A stretch of DNA of 64,000 nt, taken from an uncultured Limosilactobacillus sp. Lineage in GTDB: Bacteria; Bacillota; Bacilli; Lactobacillales; Lactobacillaceae. Position numbers and translations under genes: made by a program. The stretch lies in NCBI RefSeq assembly GCF_934202705.1, contig NZ_CAKPYE010000002.1, positions 124,001-188,000 of the forward strand, written 5' to 3'. This document shows, piece by piece, positions 50,925 to 59,734 of the stretch. The notes beneath the pieces were generated by a model. The model did no database searches, was not told where the DNA came from, and saw only the letters and a program-made list of their open reading frames with translations. Every line of letters starts with the position of its first letter. Position 1 is the stretch's first letter.

Positions 50925-51776
50925 ATGAAGAGAAGAAAACACACTGGTTTAGTTTGGACCATTATTGTAATTGCCATTATTGTAATTGGTGGAATTGCTG
51001 GAGTTGTTCATCACCGTCAACAACAAGCCAAGACCGTGACGGTTGGAGTAGTTGGATTAACGAATCAACAACAAAAAATTTGGGACGAAGTTAATCAGAC
51101 TGCTAAAAAGAAGTATGGGGTGACGGTCAAAATTAAAAATTTCTCAGATTACAACCAGCCAAATAAAGCCGTCCAAAACGGCGACATTGATTTAAACGCC
51201 TTTCAACATACAGCATTCTTAAATGCTTGGAACAAAGCTAATCATGGTAGCCTTGTTTCCGTTGGACGAACAGTGATTGCACCAATCCGACTTTATTCCA
51301 AGAAGTACCACAACCTTAAAGACTTACCGAATGGAGCAACAATTGCCGTTCCCAATGATGCGTCGAATGAAAGCCGGGCATTATACGTCTTGAAGAACGC
51401 AGGATTAATCACCTTTAAGAAGGGTACTGGAAAGTTAGCAACAGTTGCTGATATTGATAAGAACTCCAAGAACTTGAAGATTAAGGAGTTGGGTGCTGAA
51501 CAAACGGCACGGTCATTAAACGATGTTGATGCAGCGGTGGTTAACAATACCTACGCAACACCAGCTGGCTTAACTAATAAGCAAACGATTTATGTTGAAC
51601 CTTTAAATAAGGATTCCGAACAATGGATTAACATTATTGTGGCCAAGAAGTCAGATGCTAACAAACAAGCGTACAAGGACGTTGTGAAGGCCTTCCAAAC
51701 TCCACAAGTTAAGAAACTTTACCAAAAGTACTATGGCGATACTGAAAAGACCGCTTGGGATTTGAAATTAAATTAG
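50925..51776 (+). CDS. metQ: Methionine ABC transporter substrate-binding protein MetQ (NlpA family)
   Basis: 283 residues: a basic N-terminus and one hydrophobic segment (about 8-30), then the NlpA/MetQ binding fold (DLNAFQHTAFLNAWNK; IAVPNDASNESRALYVL; AAVVNNTYA). No lipobox Cys follows the signal, so this protein seems held by an uncleaved anchor rather than by lipid. ATG 50925 has AAAGGGAG upstream; the longer frame from 50886 lacks this. First gene of metQ-metN-metI-M20 peptidase. Confidence 0.92.
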   Translation: MKRRKHTGLVWTIIVIAIIVIGGIAGVVHHRQQQAKTVTVGVVGLTNQQQKIWDEVNQTAKKKYGVTVKIKNFSDYNQPNKAVQNGDIDLNAFQHTAFLNAWNKANHGSLVSVGRTVIAPIRLYSKKYHNLKDLPNGATIAVPNDASNESRALYVLKNAGLITFKKGTGKLATVADIDKNSKNLKIKELGAEQTARSLNDVDAAVVNNTYATPAGLTNKQTIYVEPLNKDSEQWINIIVAKKSDANKQAYKDVVKAFQTPQVKKLYQKYYGDTEKTAWDLKLN

Positions 51777-51796
51777 TTATCCAGGAGGGGTAGAAT

Positions 51797-52861
51797 ATGG
51801 CGAACATCATTGACTTAGACAGTCTCAGCGTAACTTTCCATCAAAAAAAGGGAAGTGATGTTAAGGCGGTGCAAAATGTTAATTTAAAGGTTGAAAAAGG
51901 AGATATTTATGGCGTGGTTGGATATTCAGGTGCTGGTAAATCAACCCTTGTGCGGACAATTAATCTTTTGCAAAAGCCAACTGCCGGTTCTGTAACCGTT
52001 GCCGGCACGGTCCTTTTTAAAGATGGACAACAACATGTTGATAACCGTGAGCTTCAAACCAAGCGACGGAATATTGGAATGATTTTCCAACACTTTAATT
52101 TATTAAATGAAACCACGGTTGCCGAAAATGTGTTGTTTGCCTTAAAACATTCACCCATTTCTGATGATGACGCGGAGAAAAAAGTATTAAAATTATTGGA
52201 CTTAGTTGGTTTGAAAGATAAAGCAAACGCGTACCCGGTTCAATTATCTGGTGGTGAACAACAACGCGTGGCCATTGCACGAGCTTTAGCAAATGATCCA
52301 GAAATTTTAATTTCAGATGAAGCAACTTCAGCGTTAGATCCTCGAAACACGAACCAAATTCTCGATTTACTAAAAGAACTCAATAAGAAATTGGGATTAA
52401 CAGTGGTCCTGATTACTCATGAAATGGATGCTGTCAAACGGGTTGCCAATAAGATTGCCGTCATGCAACATGGTGTGATCGTCGAACAAGGAAACCTCCG
52501 GGATGTTTACTTACGACCAAAGAAGGAGCTCACTCGACAATTTGTTGGTGGCTCCCTAGCAGCAATTGAAACATTACGGTCTTTTGATCTAGGTCACCTC
52601 GCGCCAAACGAACAGCTCTTCCAAGTAGTCTTTAGTGCAGCTAATGTCACTAAGTCAATTATTCTGGATCTGTATAAGCAGTTAGGAGTTGATGTCTCAA
52701 TGCTTTATGGGAACATTGAAGTACTTGGCGATGAACCGGTTGGCACAATGTTTATTCTGGTTAAGGGTAATCAAAATGAATTAGATAGTGTCGTTGACCT
52801 TTTGAAAGATAAAGACGTGGAAGTAACGAAGATTGATGATCGGGGGATTTGGAATGACTAG
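51797..52861 (+). CDS. metN: Methionine ABC transporter ATP-binding protein MetN
   Basis: 354 residues: ABC domain with Walker A GYSGAGKSTLVR, Q-loop, signature LSGGEQQRVAIARAL, Walker B ILISDEATSALDP, H-loop ITHEM, and C-terminal NIL (ACT-like) domain (about 275-350) that senses methionine in the family. Overlaps metI by 8 bp. Confidence 0.95.
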   Translation: MANIIDLDSLSVTFHQKKGSDVKAVQNVNLKVEKGDIYGVVGYSGAGKSTLVRTINLLQKPTAGSVTVAGTVLFKDGQQHVDNRELQTKRRNIGMIFQHFNLLNETTVAENVLFALKHSPISDDDAEKKVLKLLDLVGLKDKANAYPVQLSGGEQQRVAIARALANDPEILISDEATSALDPRNTNQILDLLKELNKKLGLTVVLITHEMDAVKRVANKIAVMQHGVIVEQGNLRDVYLRPKKELTRQFVGGSLAAIETLRSFDLGHLAPNEQLFQVVFSAANVTKSIILDLYKQLGVDVSMLYGNIEVLGDEPVGTMFILVKGNQNELDSVVDLLKDKDVEVTKIDDRGIWND

Positions 52862-53555
52862 TTTATTGGCAAAATACTTACCGAATGTTGCTAATCTCGG
52901 CTGGGGTGGCGATACTGGTTGGGGAACTTCCATCTGGCAAACCATTTACATGACCTTTTGGCCGGCAATTTTTGGCGGGATTCTAGGACTAATTTTTGGT
53001 GTGGTTCTGGTGATTACCAAACCAGATGGTATTCTGGAAAATCGGTTCTGGTTTGGCTTGTGTGATAAAGTGGTTTCACTCTTCCGGGCAGTGCCATTTA
53101 TTATCTTATTAGCTTTCATTGCCCCGTTTACCCAATTAATTGTTGGAACTCAAATTGGGACTACCGCAGCCCTTGTTCCATTATCACTTGGTGTCTTTCC
53201 CTTCTATGCACGTCAAGTTCAAGTCGCCTTAGAAAGTGTTAATGAGGGCAAAATTGAAGCGGCAGAAGCACTCGGCGCGACCAACCGGGATATCATTTTT
53301 GACGTTTATCTTCGTGAAGCCCGCTCTGAGTTAGTACGAGTATCAACTGTAACCCTGATTAGTTTAGTTGGTTTAACCGCAATGGCTGGAGCAATTGGTG
53401 CCGGGGGACTTGGTAATACCGCCATTGCATATGGTTATAACCGGTTTAATAATGATGTAACCATTGTTGCCACAATTTTAGTATTACTGTTAGTGGTTAT
53501 TATTCAATTAGTTGGTGATTGGCTGGCACAACGGTTAAATCACCAAAGTCGCTAA
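52854..53555 (+). CDS. metI: Methionine ABC transporter permease MetI
   Basis: 233 residues, about five membrane helices, with the EAA loop EAAEALGATNRDIIFDVYLREA that docks on MetN. ATG 52854 overlaps the metN end (ATGACTAG). Confidence 0.95.
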   Translation: MTSLLAKYLPNVANLGWGGDTGWGTSIWQTIYMTFWPAIFGGILGLIFGVVLVITKPDGILENRFWFGLCDKVVSLFRAVPFIILLAFIAPFTQLIVGTQIGTTAALVPLSLGVFPFYARQVQVALESVNEGKIEAAEALGATNRDIIFDVYLREARSELVRVSTVTLISLVGLTAMAGAIGAGGLGNTAIAYGYNRFNNDVTIVATILVLLLVVIIQLVGDWLAQRLNHQSR

Positions 53556-53572
53556 GTAAAGAAGGCAAAGGT

Positions 53573-54724
53573 ATGGAGAAAGATGAACAAATTCAGGTTC
53601 TTGAAGATTTGATCAAAATTAATTCGGTCAATGGTAATGAAATCGAGGTCGCTAATTATCTCAAACAGTTATTTAACGATCATGGCCTCGATGCCAAAAT
53701 TGATGCGTTTGGTGACCGTCGAGCGAATTTAATAGTTGAATTTGGTGAAGGTGATCAAGTATTTGGGGTCACTGGACATATGGACACGGTGGCAGTTGGT
53801 GATGAAGCAAAATGGTCGCACAGCCCGTTTAATCCAACTCGTAATGGCGATCGCCTTTATGGCCGTGGGGCTGCGGATATGAAAAGTGGTTTAGCAGCGG
53901 AAGTAGTTGCATTAATTGAATTACATGATGCCGGTCAATTGCCAAAGGGACATGTTCGGTTTATTGCCACTGCAGGTGAAGAGTACGGTACTCCAGGGGC
54001 CAATCGGTTAGAAGCTGCTGGTGTTGCTGATGATTTAATCGGTCTTTTAGTAGGAGAGCCAACCAGTGGTAACGTTGTTTATGCTCATTCTGGAAGCTTA
54101 AATTACCGAATTATTAGTACGGGCAAAGCGGTTCATTCTAGTCAACCAGAAAACGGTGTGAATGCGATCGATGCGCTAGTCGATTATTGTGTCAAGGAGC
54201 GCCACCTTTTTGATGATGCACCAACTGACCCCTATCTGGGTAAAGTTAAGCATAGTGTGACGGTGGTAAGCGGTGGTGACCAGGTTAATACGATTCCTGA
54301 TTCAGCATGGCTCAAGGGGAATATTCGACCGACAAAGTCGTTCAATAATGATCACGTAATTAGTAAAATTGAGCAAGCAGTGCGTGAAGTAAATGCTAAA
54401 GGGCAGGGTCAATTAACCTTTGAGCTAATTCATAATTTTCGACCAGTCGCTTCGGATCCTCATAGCAAATTTGTCGAACGGGCTTTAAGAGCAACTCAGA
54501 AAGCCTATCATTCTCTACCGGCTCATCATCAACCAACTCTTAAAACGATTAACGGCGCGACTGACGCTAGTGTGTTTGTTAAATGTAATCCAGATCTCCC
54601 AGTGATTGTCCTTGGTGCAGATGATTGGCGAATTGCTCATCAAATTAATGAGTACACCACGATCTCAAGTTACTTGGCAACTATCCAGACTTATCGAGAA
54701 ATTATTGAACACTTTTTTGATTAA
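53573..54724 (+). CDS. M20-family metallopeptidase (ArgE/DapE-like)
   Basis: 383 residues. Zinc ligands and catalytic residues in GVTGHMDTV, GRGAADMKSGLA, ATAGEEYGTPGA and LVGEPTSG; dimerisation domain in the middle (about 180-290). The family deacylates or cleaves N-acyl amino acids and dipeptides. Placed last in the T-box metQNI operon, 17 bp after metI, so it may release methionine from imported N-acyl or peptide forms (inference). ATG 53573; the longer frame from 53519 runs inside metI. Confidence 0.85.
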   Translation: MEKDEQIQVLEDLIKINSVNGNEIEVANYLKQLFNDHGLDAKIDAFGDRRANLIVEFGEGDQVFGVTGHMDTVAVGDEAKWSHSPFNPTRNGDRLYGRGAADMKSGLAAEVVALIELHDAGQLPKGHVRFIATAGEEYGTPGANRLEAAGVADDLIGLLVGEPTSGNVVYAHSGSLNYRIISTGKAVHSSQPENGVNAIDALVDYCVKERHLFDDAPTDPYLGKVKHSVTVVSGGDQVNTIPDSAWLKGNIRPTKSFNNDHVISKIEQAVREVNAKGQGQLTFELIHNFRPVASDPHSKFVERALRATQKAYHSLPAHHQPTLKTINGATDASVFVKCNPDLPVIVLGADDWRIAHQINEYTTISSYLATIQTYREIIEHFFD

Positions 54725-54741
54725 TATTTCCCGGGAAATAT
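54724..54741. repeat. 18-bp perfect palindrome at the end of the met operon
   Basis: ATATTTCCCGGGAAATAT begins at the last base of the peptidase stop codon. Its central 14-mer ATTTCCCGGGAAAT also occurs in walK (about 1330) and addB (about 29172). Confidence 0.8.
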
Positions 54742-54742
54742 C

Positions 54743-54784
54743 AAAAGCCACTCGATGGAATAAATTTTCCATTGAGTGGCTTTT
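54743..54784. terminator. Bidirectional terminator between the met operon and rlmCD
   Basis: AAAAGCCACTCGATGGAA / TTCCATTGAGTGGCTTTT (one mismatch), flanked by A/T; serves both convergent genes. Confidence 0.9.
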
Positions 54785-54785
54785 A

Positions 54786-56207
54786 TTAATTGAGACTTAG
54801 TTTAACAACCGCTTCACAGCGTGGTGTTTGTGGCATCATATCAACTGGCTGAATATAGTCAACATGATATGTCGGGACTAAATGAGCTAAATTACGTGCT
54901 AATGAAGCCATGTTGCAAGAGACGTAAGCAAATTTAGTAGGCTTTTCAATTAAAATCTGGTGAATTAATTTATCATCCAATCCAGTCCGTGGTGGATCGA
55001 CCACTAGAGCATCAAAGTGAAGGCCTTCAGCACGCCACCTTGGCAATAGTTCTTCAGCAGAACCAACTTCATACTTGGCATTATCGATTTGATTCAATTG
55101 GGCGTTATGGTTTGCATCATCTACGGCTTCAGGGATAATTTCCATTCCCCGAACTTGATGAACGCGGCTAGCAAGGGCTAGCCCAATCGTGCCAATGCCC
55201 GCATAGGCATCAATTAATGTGTCATTAGTATTCAGGTCCATGGCTTTTGCTGCTTCCTCATACAAGACTTCGGTTTGATAAGGATTTAATTGGAGAAAAG
55301 ATCGTGCTGATAATTGGAAATCAAGTCCCATTAAACTTTCCGTAATATATTTGTATCCAGCTAAATGGCGGGTCTCATCGCCCCACACCAATGGGGTATC
55401 TCCTGGGTTAACGTTTTGCATAACGGAAACGACTTCAGGTAATTCTTGTTCAATGACGGTCAGAAGTTGATGTTTTTTGAGGAGCTTTGGGCTATTAGTA
55501 ATAAAGGTGACTTGTAATTCATGAGTTGATGCTGATTCGCGAACCACGATTGTTTTGAGAATTCCACTATGATTGAGTTCGTTATATAAGGGGATTTGTA
55601 GTTGCGCAACTGCTTGGACCAATCGACGCATTACCTTCATGACGCCGGGCATTTGAACTGCACATTCGGCCATATCAATGACATCGTGGGTGCCAGGGCG
55701 ATACAGACCGGCAACCACTTGGTTTCCTTGTTGGCGAAATTGAAACTGAGCTTTATTACGGTAACCATATTGACGGTCAGAACCAATTGTTGGCCGGACT
55801 TCATAATGGCGATAACCGAGCGGCTTAAATTTGGCAAGACTTTCCAAGACCATCGATCGTTTATAGCGAAGCTGTGCTGAATAGGCAAGGTTTTCTAATT
55901 CAAAGCCACCGGCAGTCATTGCATATGGGTCGCGTGGTTCAACTCGTAGCGGACTAGTTTTTTTAAGTCGGTGAATTTTCGCCTCTAAATATTTTTCGTG
56001 AATTTTGGTAACTTCAGCAACGACCACTTCTTGGGGCAAAGCTCCAGGCACGAAGCAGACTTTATGTTTAAAGTAGCCAATTCCTTGACCTTCAACACCA
56101 AGTTTTTTAATTGTTAATGGAAAACGATCACCAATCTGCACATTAACAAGTTGATGAGAGTGGCGCGACGAATGCCGCATGAATTTATGCTTGTGGGGTT
56201 CAACCAT
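54786..56207 (-). CDS. 23S rRNA (uracil-5-)-methyltransferase, RlmCD/RumA family
   Basis: 473 residues: N-terminal TRAM domain (about 18-78, VNVQIGDRFPLTIKKLGVEG), RNA-binding region, and SAM-dependent methyltransferase domain with DAYAGIGTIGLALA, VDPPRTGLD and catalytic SCN (YVSCNMASLARNL). The four-Cys iron-sulfur cluster of E. coli RlmD is not evident. Gram-positive RlmCD can make both m5U747 and m5U1939; which site is used here is unknown. Confidence 0.88.
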   Translation of the reverse strand: MVEPHKHKFMRHSSRHSHQLVNVQIGDRFPLTIKKLGVEGQGIGYFKHKVCFVPGALPQEVVVAEVTKIHEKYLEAKIHRLKKTSPLRVEPRDPYAMTAGGFELENLAYSAQLRYKRSMVLESLAKFKPLGYRHYEVRPTIGSDRQYGYRNKAQFQFRQQGNQVVAGLYRPGTHDVIDMAECAVQMPGVMKVMRRLVQAVAQLQIPLYNELNHSGILKTIVVRESASTHELQVTFITNSPKLLKKHQLLTVIEQELPEVVSVMQNVNPGDTPLVWGDETRHLAGYKYITESLMGLDFQLSARSFLQLNPYQTEVLYEEAAKAMDLNTNDTLIDAYAGIGTIGLALASRVHQVRGMEIIPEAVDDANHNAQLNQIDNAKYEVGSAEELLPRWRAEGLHFDALVVDPPRTGLDDKLIHQILIEKPTKFAYVSCNMASLARNLAHLVPTYHVDYIQPVDMMPQTPRCEAVVKLSLN

Positions 56208-56323
56208 GATTAATACTCCTTGCTTTAACGATAATAACGTCCCTCTATTCTAGCATATTTAGTGCCGTGCTAAGAGCAAGAAGATAGCTTATCACATAAT
56301 TCTAAAAAAATTAGGAAAAGGTC

Positions 56324-56352
56324 TTGACGAAAAATTAAAGTTTGATTAGAAT
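56324..56352 (+). promoter_or_regulatory. Promoter of the T-box/brnQ unit
   Basis: TTGACG, 17-bp spacer, TAGAAT. Confidence 0.75.
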
Positions 56353-56359
56353 ATACTCA

Positions 56360-56638
56360 TAAATTAATTATTCGAGCACAATGAGAAAGAAGAGTAGCGA
56401 TTTCTAATCGAAAGCGAATCCCGTTTGGTGAGAGGGGAGCGAATCTAGAGAGCGCGAAAATTACTTTCGAGTCTGTACTGTCCAAGGTACAGTGGTATGA
56501 CACCCATTACAGCGTCAACGTATCGCATCTTTTTGCTGTACGTATTGAGGTACTAATAGCAATATTAGTATAAATCGAGGGTGGTACCGCGTAATGTCGT
56601 CCCTTGACTGGTCAGTGATCAGTCAAGGGACTTTTTTA
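56360..56638 (+). promoter_or_regulatory. T-box leader with isoleucine specifier upstream of brnQ
   Basis: AGTAG motif (about 56394); helix TCGAAAG (56408-56414) / CTTTCGA (56464-56470) bounds the specifier loop, whose 3' side reads GAAA-ATT-A, placing ATT (Ile, 56460-56462) in the specifier position next to the helix. Hairpin CTGTAC/GTACAG follows, then the canonical T-box AGGGTGGTACCGCG (56578-56591) and terminator GTCCCTTGACTG / CAGTCAAGGGAC with six T (56599-56638). Uncharged tRNA-Ile should induce brnQ. Confidence 0.93.
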
Positions 56639-56684
56639 TTGGGCTCGATGTTAACTCATTCGCAATGATATTGGAGGGAGAATT

Positions 56685-58061
56685 ATGAATGATTTAGCGT
56701 CACGTAAACTAACCACGAAGGAATATCTAGTCGTTAGTTCACTACTATTTGGTTTATTCTTTGGAGCTGGGAACTTAATTTTTCCACTTCATTTAGGACA
56801 ACTAGCAGGTGGACACTGGGGACTTGCTACGGTTGGCTTCTTACTGACGGGGGTTCTGTTGCCGCTGTTGTCAGTCATGGCCATTGCAGTAACCCGAGCT
56901 GAAGGGGTGTTCGATGTTGGTCGGCCATTAGGAGTGGGCTTTGCACTGGTTTTCATGGTTTTGATCCACGCAACGATTGGTCCGCTTTTTGGGACACCGC
57001 GGACGGCCTCAGTTTCCTTTACAGTTGGAGTGGCTCCATTCCTTCCCAAAGCTGATCATCAAGTTGCACTTTTGATTTTTTCAGCTGTTTTCTTTGCGTT
57101 GGCTTTTGCGTTCTCATACCGTGAAAATGATATCCTTTCAAACGTTGGTAAAGTTTTAAACCCAATGTTCCTGGCATTATTATTCTTGATGTTTTTAGTG
57201 GCGTTTTTACGTCCGATGGGCAATCCAATGTCAGCACCAGCAACCGCAGCGTATCTTCATTCTTCATTCGTTAATGGCTTTCTACAAGGATACAACACGA
57301 TGGATGCGCCTGCAGGACTAGCTTTTGGGGTGACAGTCGTTCATGCGGTACGTCAAATGGGTCAAAAGCATGAATCGGATGTCGCAAAGGTCGTTGGTAA
57401 AGCAGGATTAGTTTCCATGAGTATGGTGGCATTTATCTACGTATTGTTGATCGTGGTTGGTGCAATGTCTCTTGGCCACTTTAAACTTTCTGCTGATGGC
57501 GGGGTTGCATTTAACCAAGTGGTGAGCTACTACGGCGGTGCCTTTGGTCAGGCGGTCTTAGCAGTATTGATCACAGTAACTTGTTTGACAACTGCCGTGG
57601 GGCTAGTTGCAGCTTTTGCGCAAGATTTCCATAAACATTTCCCGAAGGTTTCTTACCATACATGGTTAGCCTTAACCACGCTAGCTTCATTTCTCGCTGC
57701 TAACTTTGGCTTGGATACCATCATTGCTTGGTCAACGCCAATGTTGATGTTCCTCTACCCATTATGTTTGGTATTGATTCTTTTATCGGTATTCTCACCA
57801 CTCTTTAACCGTGATGGAGTTGTGTACCTCTTTGTAGTGCTGTTTACGGTGGTTCCAGCCCTAGGTGATATGGTGGTATCCTTCCCGAAAGTAGTTAGTG
57901 CGAGTGCCTTTGGTACTGCGGTAGCCATGGTTCGGAGCCATTTACCGCTTGCCAGTTTAGGCCTTTCTTGGCTTGTGCCAGCCTTAGTTGGCCTAGTGCT
58001 TGGTTTGGCACTGCATTTCTTCCGGGTTCGCAGTAATACAACCGCGCTTGACGAAAATTAA
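56685..58061 (+). CDS. brnQ: Branched-chain amino acid permease BrnQ
   Basis: 458 residues, about 12 membrane segments. Family start KEYLVVSSLLFGLFFGAGNL, IHATIGPLFGTPRTASVSF and NTMDAPAGLAFG. Sodium- or proton-coupled uptake of Ile, Leu and Val. Its T-box has an Ile specifier. GGAGGGAG before ATG. Monocistronic. Confidence 0.95.
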   Translation: MNDLASRKLTTKEYLVVSSLLFGLFFGAGNLIFPLHLGQLAGGHWGLATVGFLLTGVLLPLLSVMAIAVTRAEGVFDVGRPLGVGFALVFMVLIHATIGPLFGTPRTASVSFTVGVAPFLPKADHQVALLIFSAVFFALAFAFSYRENDILSNVGKVLNPMFLALLFLMFLVAFLRPMGNPMSAPATAAYLHSSFVNGFLQGYNTMDAPAGLAFGVTVVHAVRQMGQKHESDVAKVVGKAGLVSMSMVAFIYVLLIVVGAMSLGHFKLSADGGVAFNQVVSYYGGAFGQAVLAVLITVTCLTTAVGLVAAFAQDFHKHFPKVSYHTWLALTTLASFLAANFGLDTIIAWSTPMLMFLYPLCLVLILLSVFSPLFNRDGVVYLFVVLFTVVPALGDMVVSFPKVVSASAFGTAVAMVRSHLPLASLGLSWLVPALVGLVLGLALHFFRVRSNTTALDEN

Positions 58062-58083
58062 CTTTAACAATAGATAACTCTCC

Positions 58084-58116
58084 AAAAGCTCGTGCCAATC
58101 CAGGCGCGGGTTTTTA
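58084..58116 (+). terminator. brnQ terminator
   Basis: CTCGTGCC / GGCGCGGG (two or three G-T pairs), 6-nt loop, five T. Confidence 0.7.
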
Positions 58117-58126
58117 AATTGTAACT

Positions 58127-58167
58127 AAAAAAAGTTATCACAACGTGGATTGTTGTGATAACTTTTT
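58127..58167. terminator. Terminator of the dlt operon
   Basis: AAAAAGTTATCACAAC / TTGTGATAACTTTTT with a short loop, symmetric and therefore bidirectional; 10 nt past the dltD stop. Confidence 0.9.
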
Positions 58168-58176
58168 CAATTTTGA

Positions 58177-59472
58177 TTATTTAATTTGGTGATCGTCCTT
58201 AAACTGTTGAAGATTAGACTTTGTCGGATTCAAATTTAGCCACTCATTAGAAAGAAAGGCATCATTCATGTGATACTTTGGTGCAGGTTGAGGTTTTTCT
58301 AAGAACGGTGAAACTTGTCGATCAAAGTCAACCCAACCAGCCCAACCAATGTGGATGGTATCTTGCATAAAGCCGTTTTGATTACCCTTATGGGAGTAGT
58401 CAACGATATTATTGAAACCTTGTGAGCGAAGTTGAGTTTTAATCTTACGAACCGTGCGGTAGTACATTGGCATTGACATTCCAGTGTGCTTTTCCCACTT
58501 AGCGTTGACTGGCGTAATCATAAAAATTACGTTAGTGTTGGTCTTTTGGAACTGTTTGAGAACAACTTCTAAGTCACCATATTCTGGGGACTTAGTATAG
58601 TCAAAATGACGTTGTGAATTAGCAGTGCTCTTAATATGACCACGCATTCTTCGGTTATAGAAGGAGTTTAAAACGCCAAATTGATTGTTATTTGAAGCTT
58701 TGTTGTGTTGCTGAATAGCAGTTGCAGATAAATCTGCGTAGTTTAATTGTTCAGGCAGTAGATGCATTTTGGGCTTGATTCGTCGATCATAATTATCTTT
58801 AATGAAGAACCCAGAAAAGAGGTTATCCTCATGATGTAACAAAGCAACTTGCGAATTAATTACCCAACGATCCCACTTACTTAGTGAATGACCCTGACTA
58901 ATTTTGCGCGCATAACTACCAACTGAACCGTCATTACCTAAAAGCTGCAGTAGGCGCCTTGCAGTGTAGCGATCATAAGCTGACTGCGGATTAGCTTGTT
59001 GTAACCACATCAAATTAGCATAGGCACCATTGTAGTACTTAAATGCTGATGGCATGACGCCACGTTTAACGAACCATTGTGGTGAGATAACGTAAACGGC
59101 CTTTTGGTTACGCATTTGTTGCGGCATCATTGTCATGTTAAAAAGCTGTGGCAATGATTGCGTCCCACGAGAACCAAACATAAACGGACGGTAAGAATGG
59201 TACTTAGCAGCCATGACAGCGGGATGGTAGCGGTCCATTCGGTTAAATTCACTTGAACCAAAAAAAGGGACATATTTAGGATGGTGACCGCTTAATGCCT
59301 GAACCTTAAGTGATCGGTTCTTGAAAACGGTCGGACTTAAAGAAACAGCAGCTCGTTGCTCCGTTTGTGCCGAATGGTGACCTGACCACGGCAGACAGAA
59401 AAGGATAAAAACGAGTAAGATTGCAACAATCACTGGGCCAAAAATTGACCACAGCTTTTTCTTGTTAGTCAT
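58177..59472 (-). CDS. dltD: D-alanine transfer protein DltD
   Basis: 431 residues: one N-terminal membrane anchor (about 9-28), then extracytoplasmic SGNH-hydrolase-like domain with FFGSSEFNRMD (nucleophile Ser), IKDNYDRR, MITPVNAKWEK and the C-terminal DTIHIGWAGW (Asp/His). It takes part in transfer of D-alanine to teichoic acids outside the membrane. Overlaps dltC by 8 bp. Confidence 0.95.
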   Translation of the reverse strand: MTNKKKLWSIFGPVIVAILLVFILFCLPWSGHHSAQTEQRAAVSLSPTVFKNRSLKVQALSGHHPKYVPFFGSSEFNRMDRYHPAVMAAKYHSYRPFMFGSRGTQSLPQLFNMTMMPQQMRNQKAVYVISPQWFVKRGVMPSAFKYYNGAYANLMWLQQANPQSAYDRYTARRLLQLLGNDGSVGSYARKISQGHSLSKWDRWVINSQVALLHHEDNLFSGFFIKDNYDRRIKPKMHLLPEQLNYADLSATAIQQHNKASNNNQFGVLNSFYNRRMRGHIKSTANSQRHFDYTKSPEYGDLEVVLKQFQKTNTNVIFMITPVNAKWEKHTGMSMPMYYRTVRKIKTQLRSQGFNNIVDYSHKGNQNGFMQDTIHIGWAGWVDFDRQVSPFLEKPQPAPKYHMNDAFLSNEWLNLNPTKSNLQQFKDDHQIK

Positions 59473-59704
59473 TTTGTAATTCCTTTACCCGATCTGTAAT
59501 CTTATCAACAGAACTCCAAGCACTACGATCAAATTCAGAAACGGGAACTTGAATGTCAAATTCATCTTGAAGCGAAAGCAGGAATTGAACAGTGGCCATT
59601 GAGTCTAAGAGTCCATTAGCGTATAAATCAGCGGTGGTATCAGAAAAATCACTTGCGTCACGACCAGTTGCTTGTGCTAATAATTCTTGAATTTGTTCTT
59701 TCAT
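59465..59704 (-). CDS. dltC: D-alanyl carrier protein DltC
   Basis: 79-residue acyl-carrier-type protein; Ser in GLLDSMATVQFLL accepts phosphopantetheine. DltA loads D-alanine on it. GGAGG before ATG. Confidence 0.96.
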   Translation of the reverse strand: MKEQIQELLAQATGRDASDFSDTTADLYANGLLDSMATVQFLLSLQDEFDIQVPVSEFDRSAWSSVDKITDRVKELQND

Positions 59705-59734
59705 GATATTTCCTCCAAATTATTTGATAACAGG

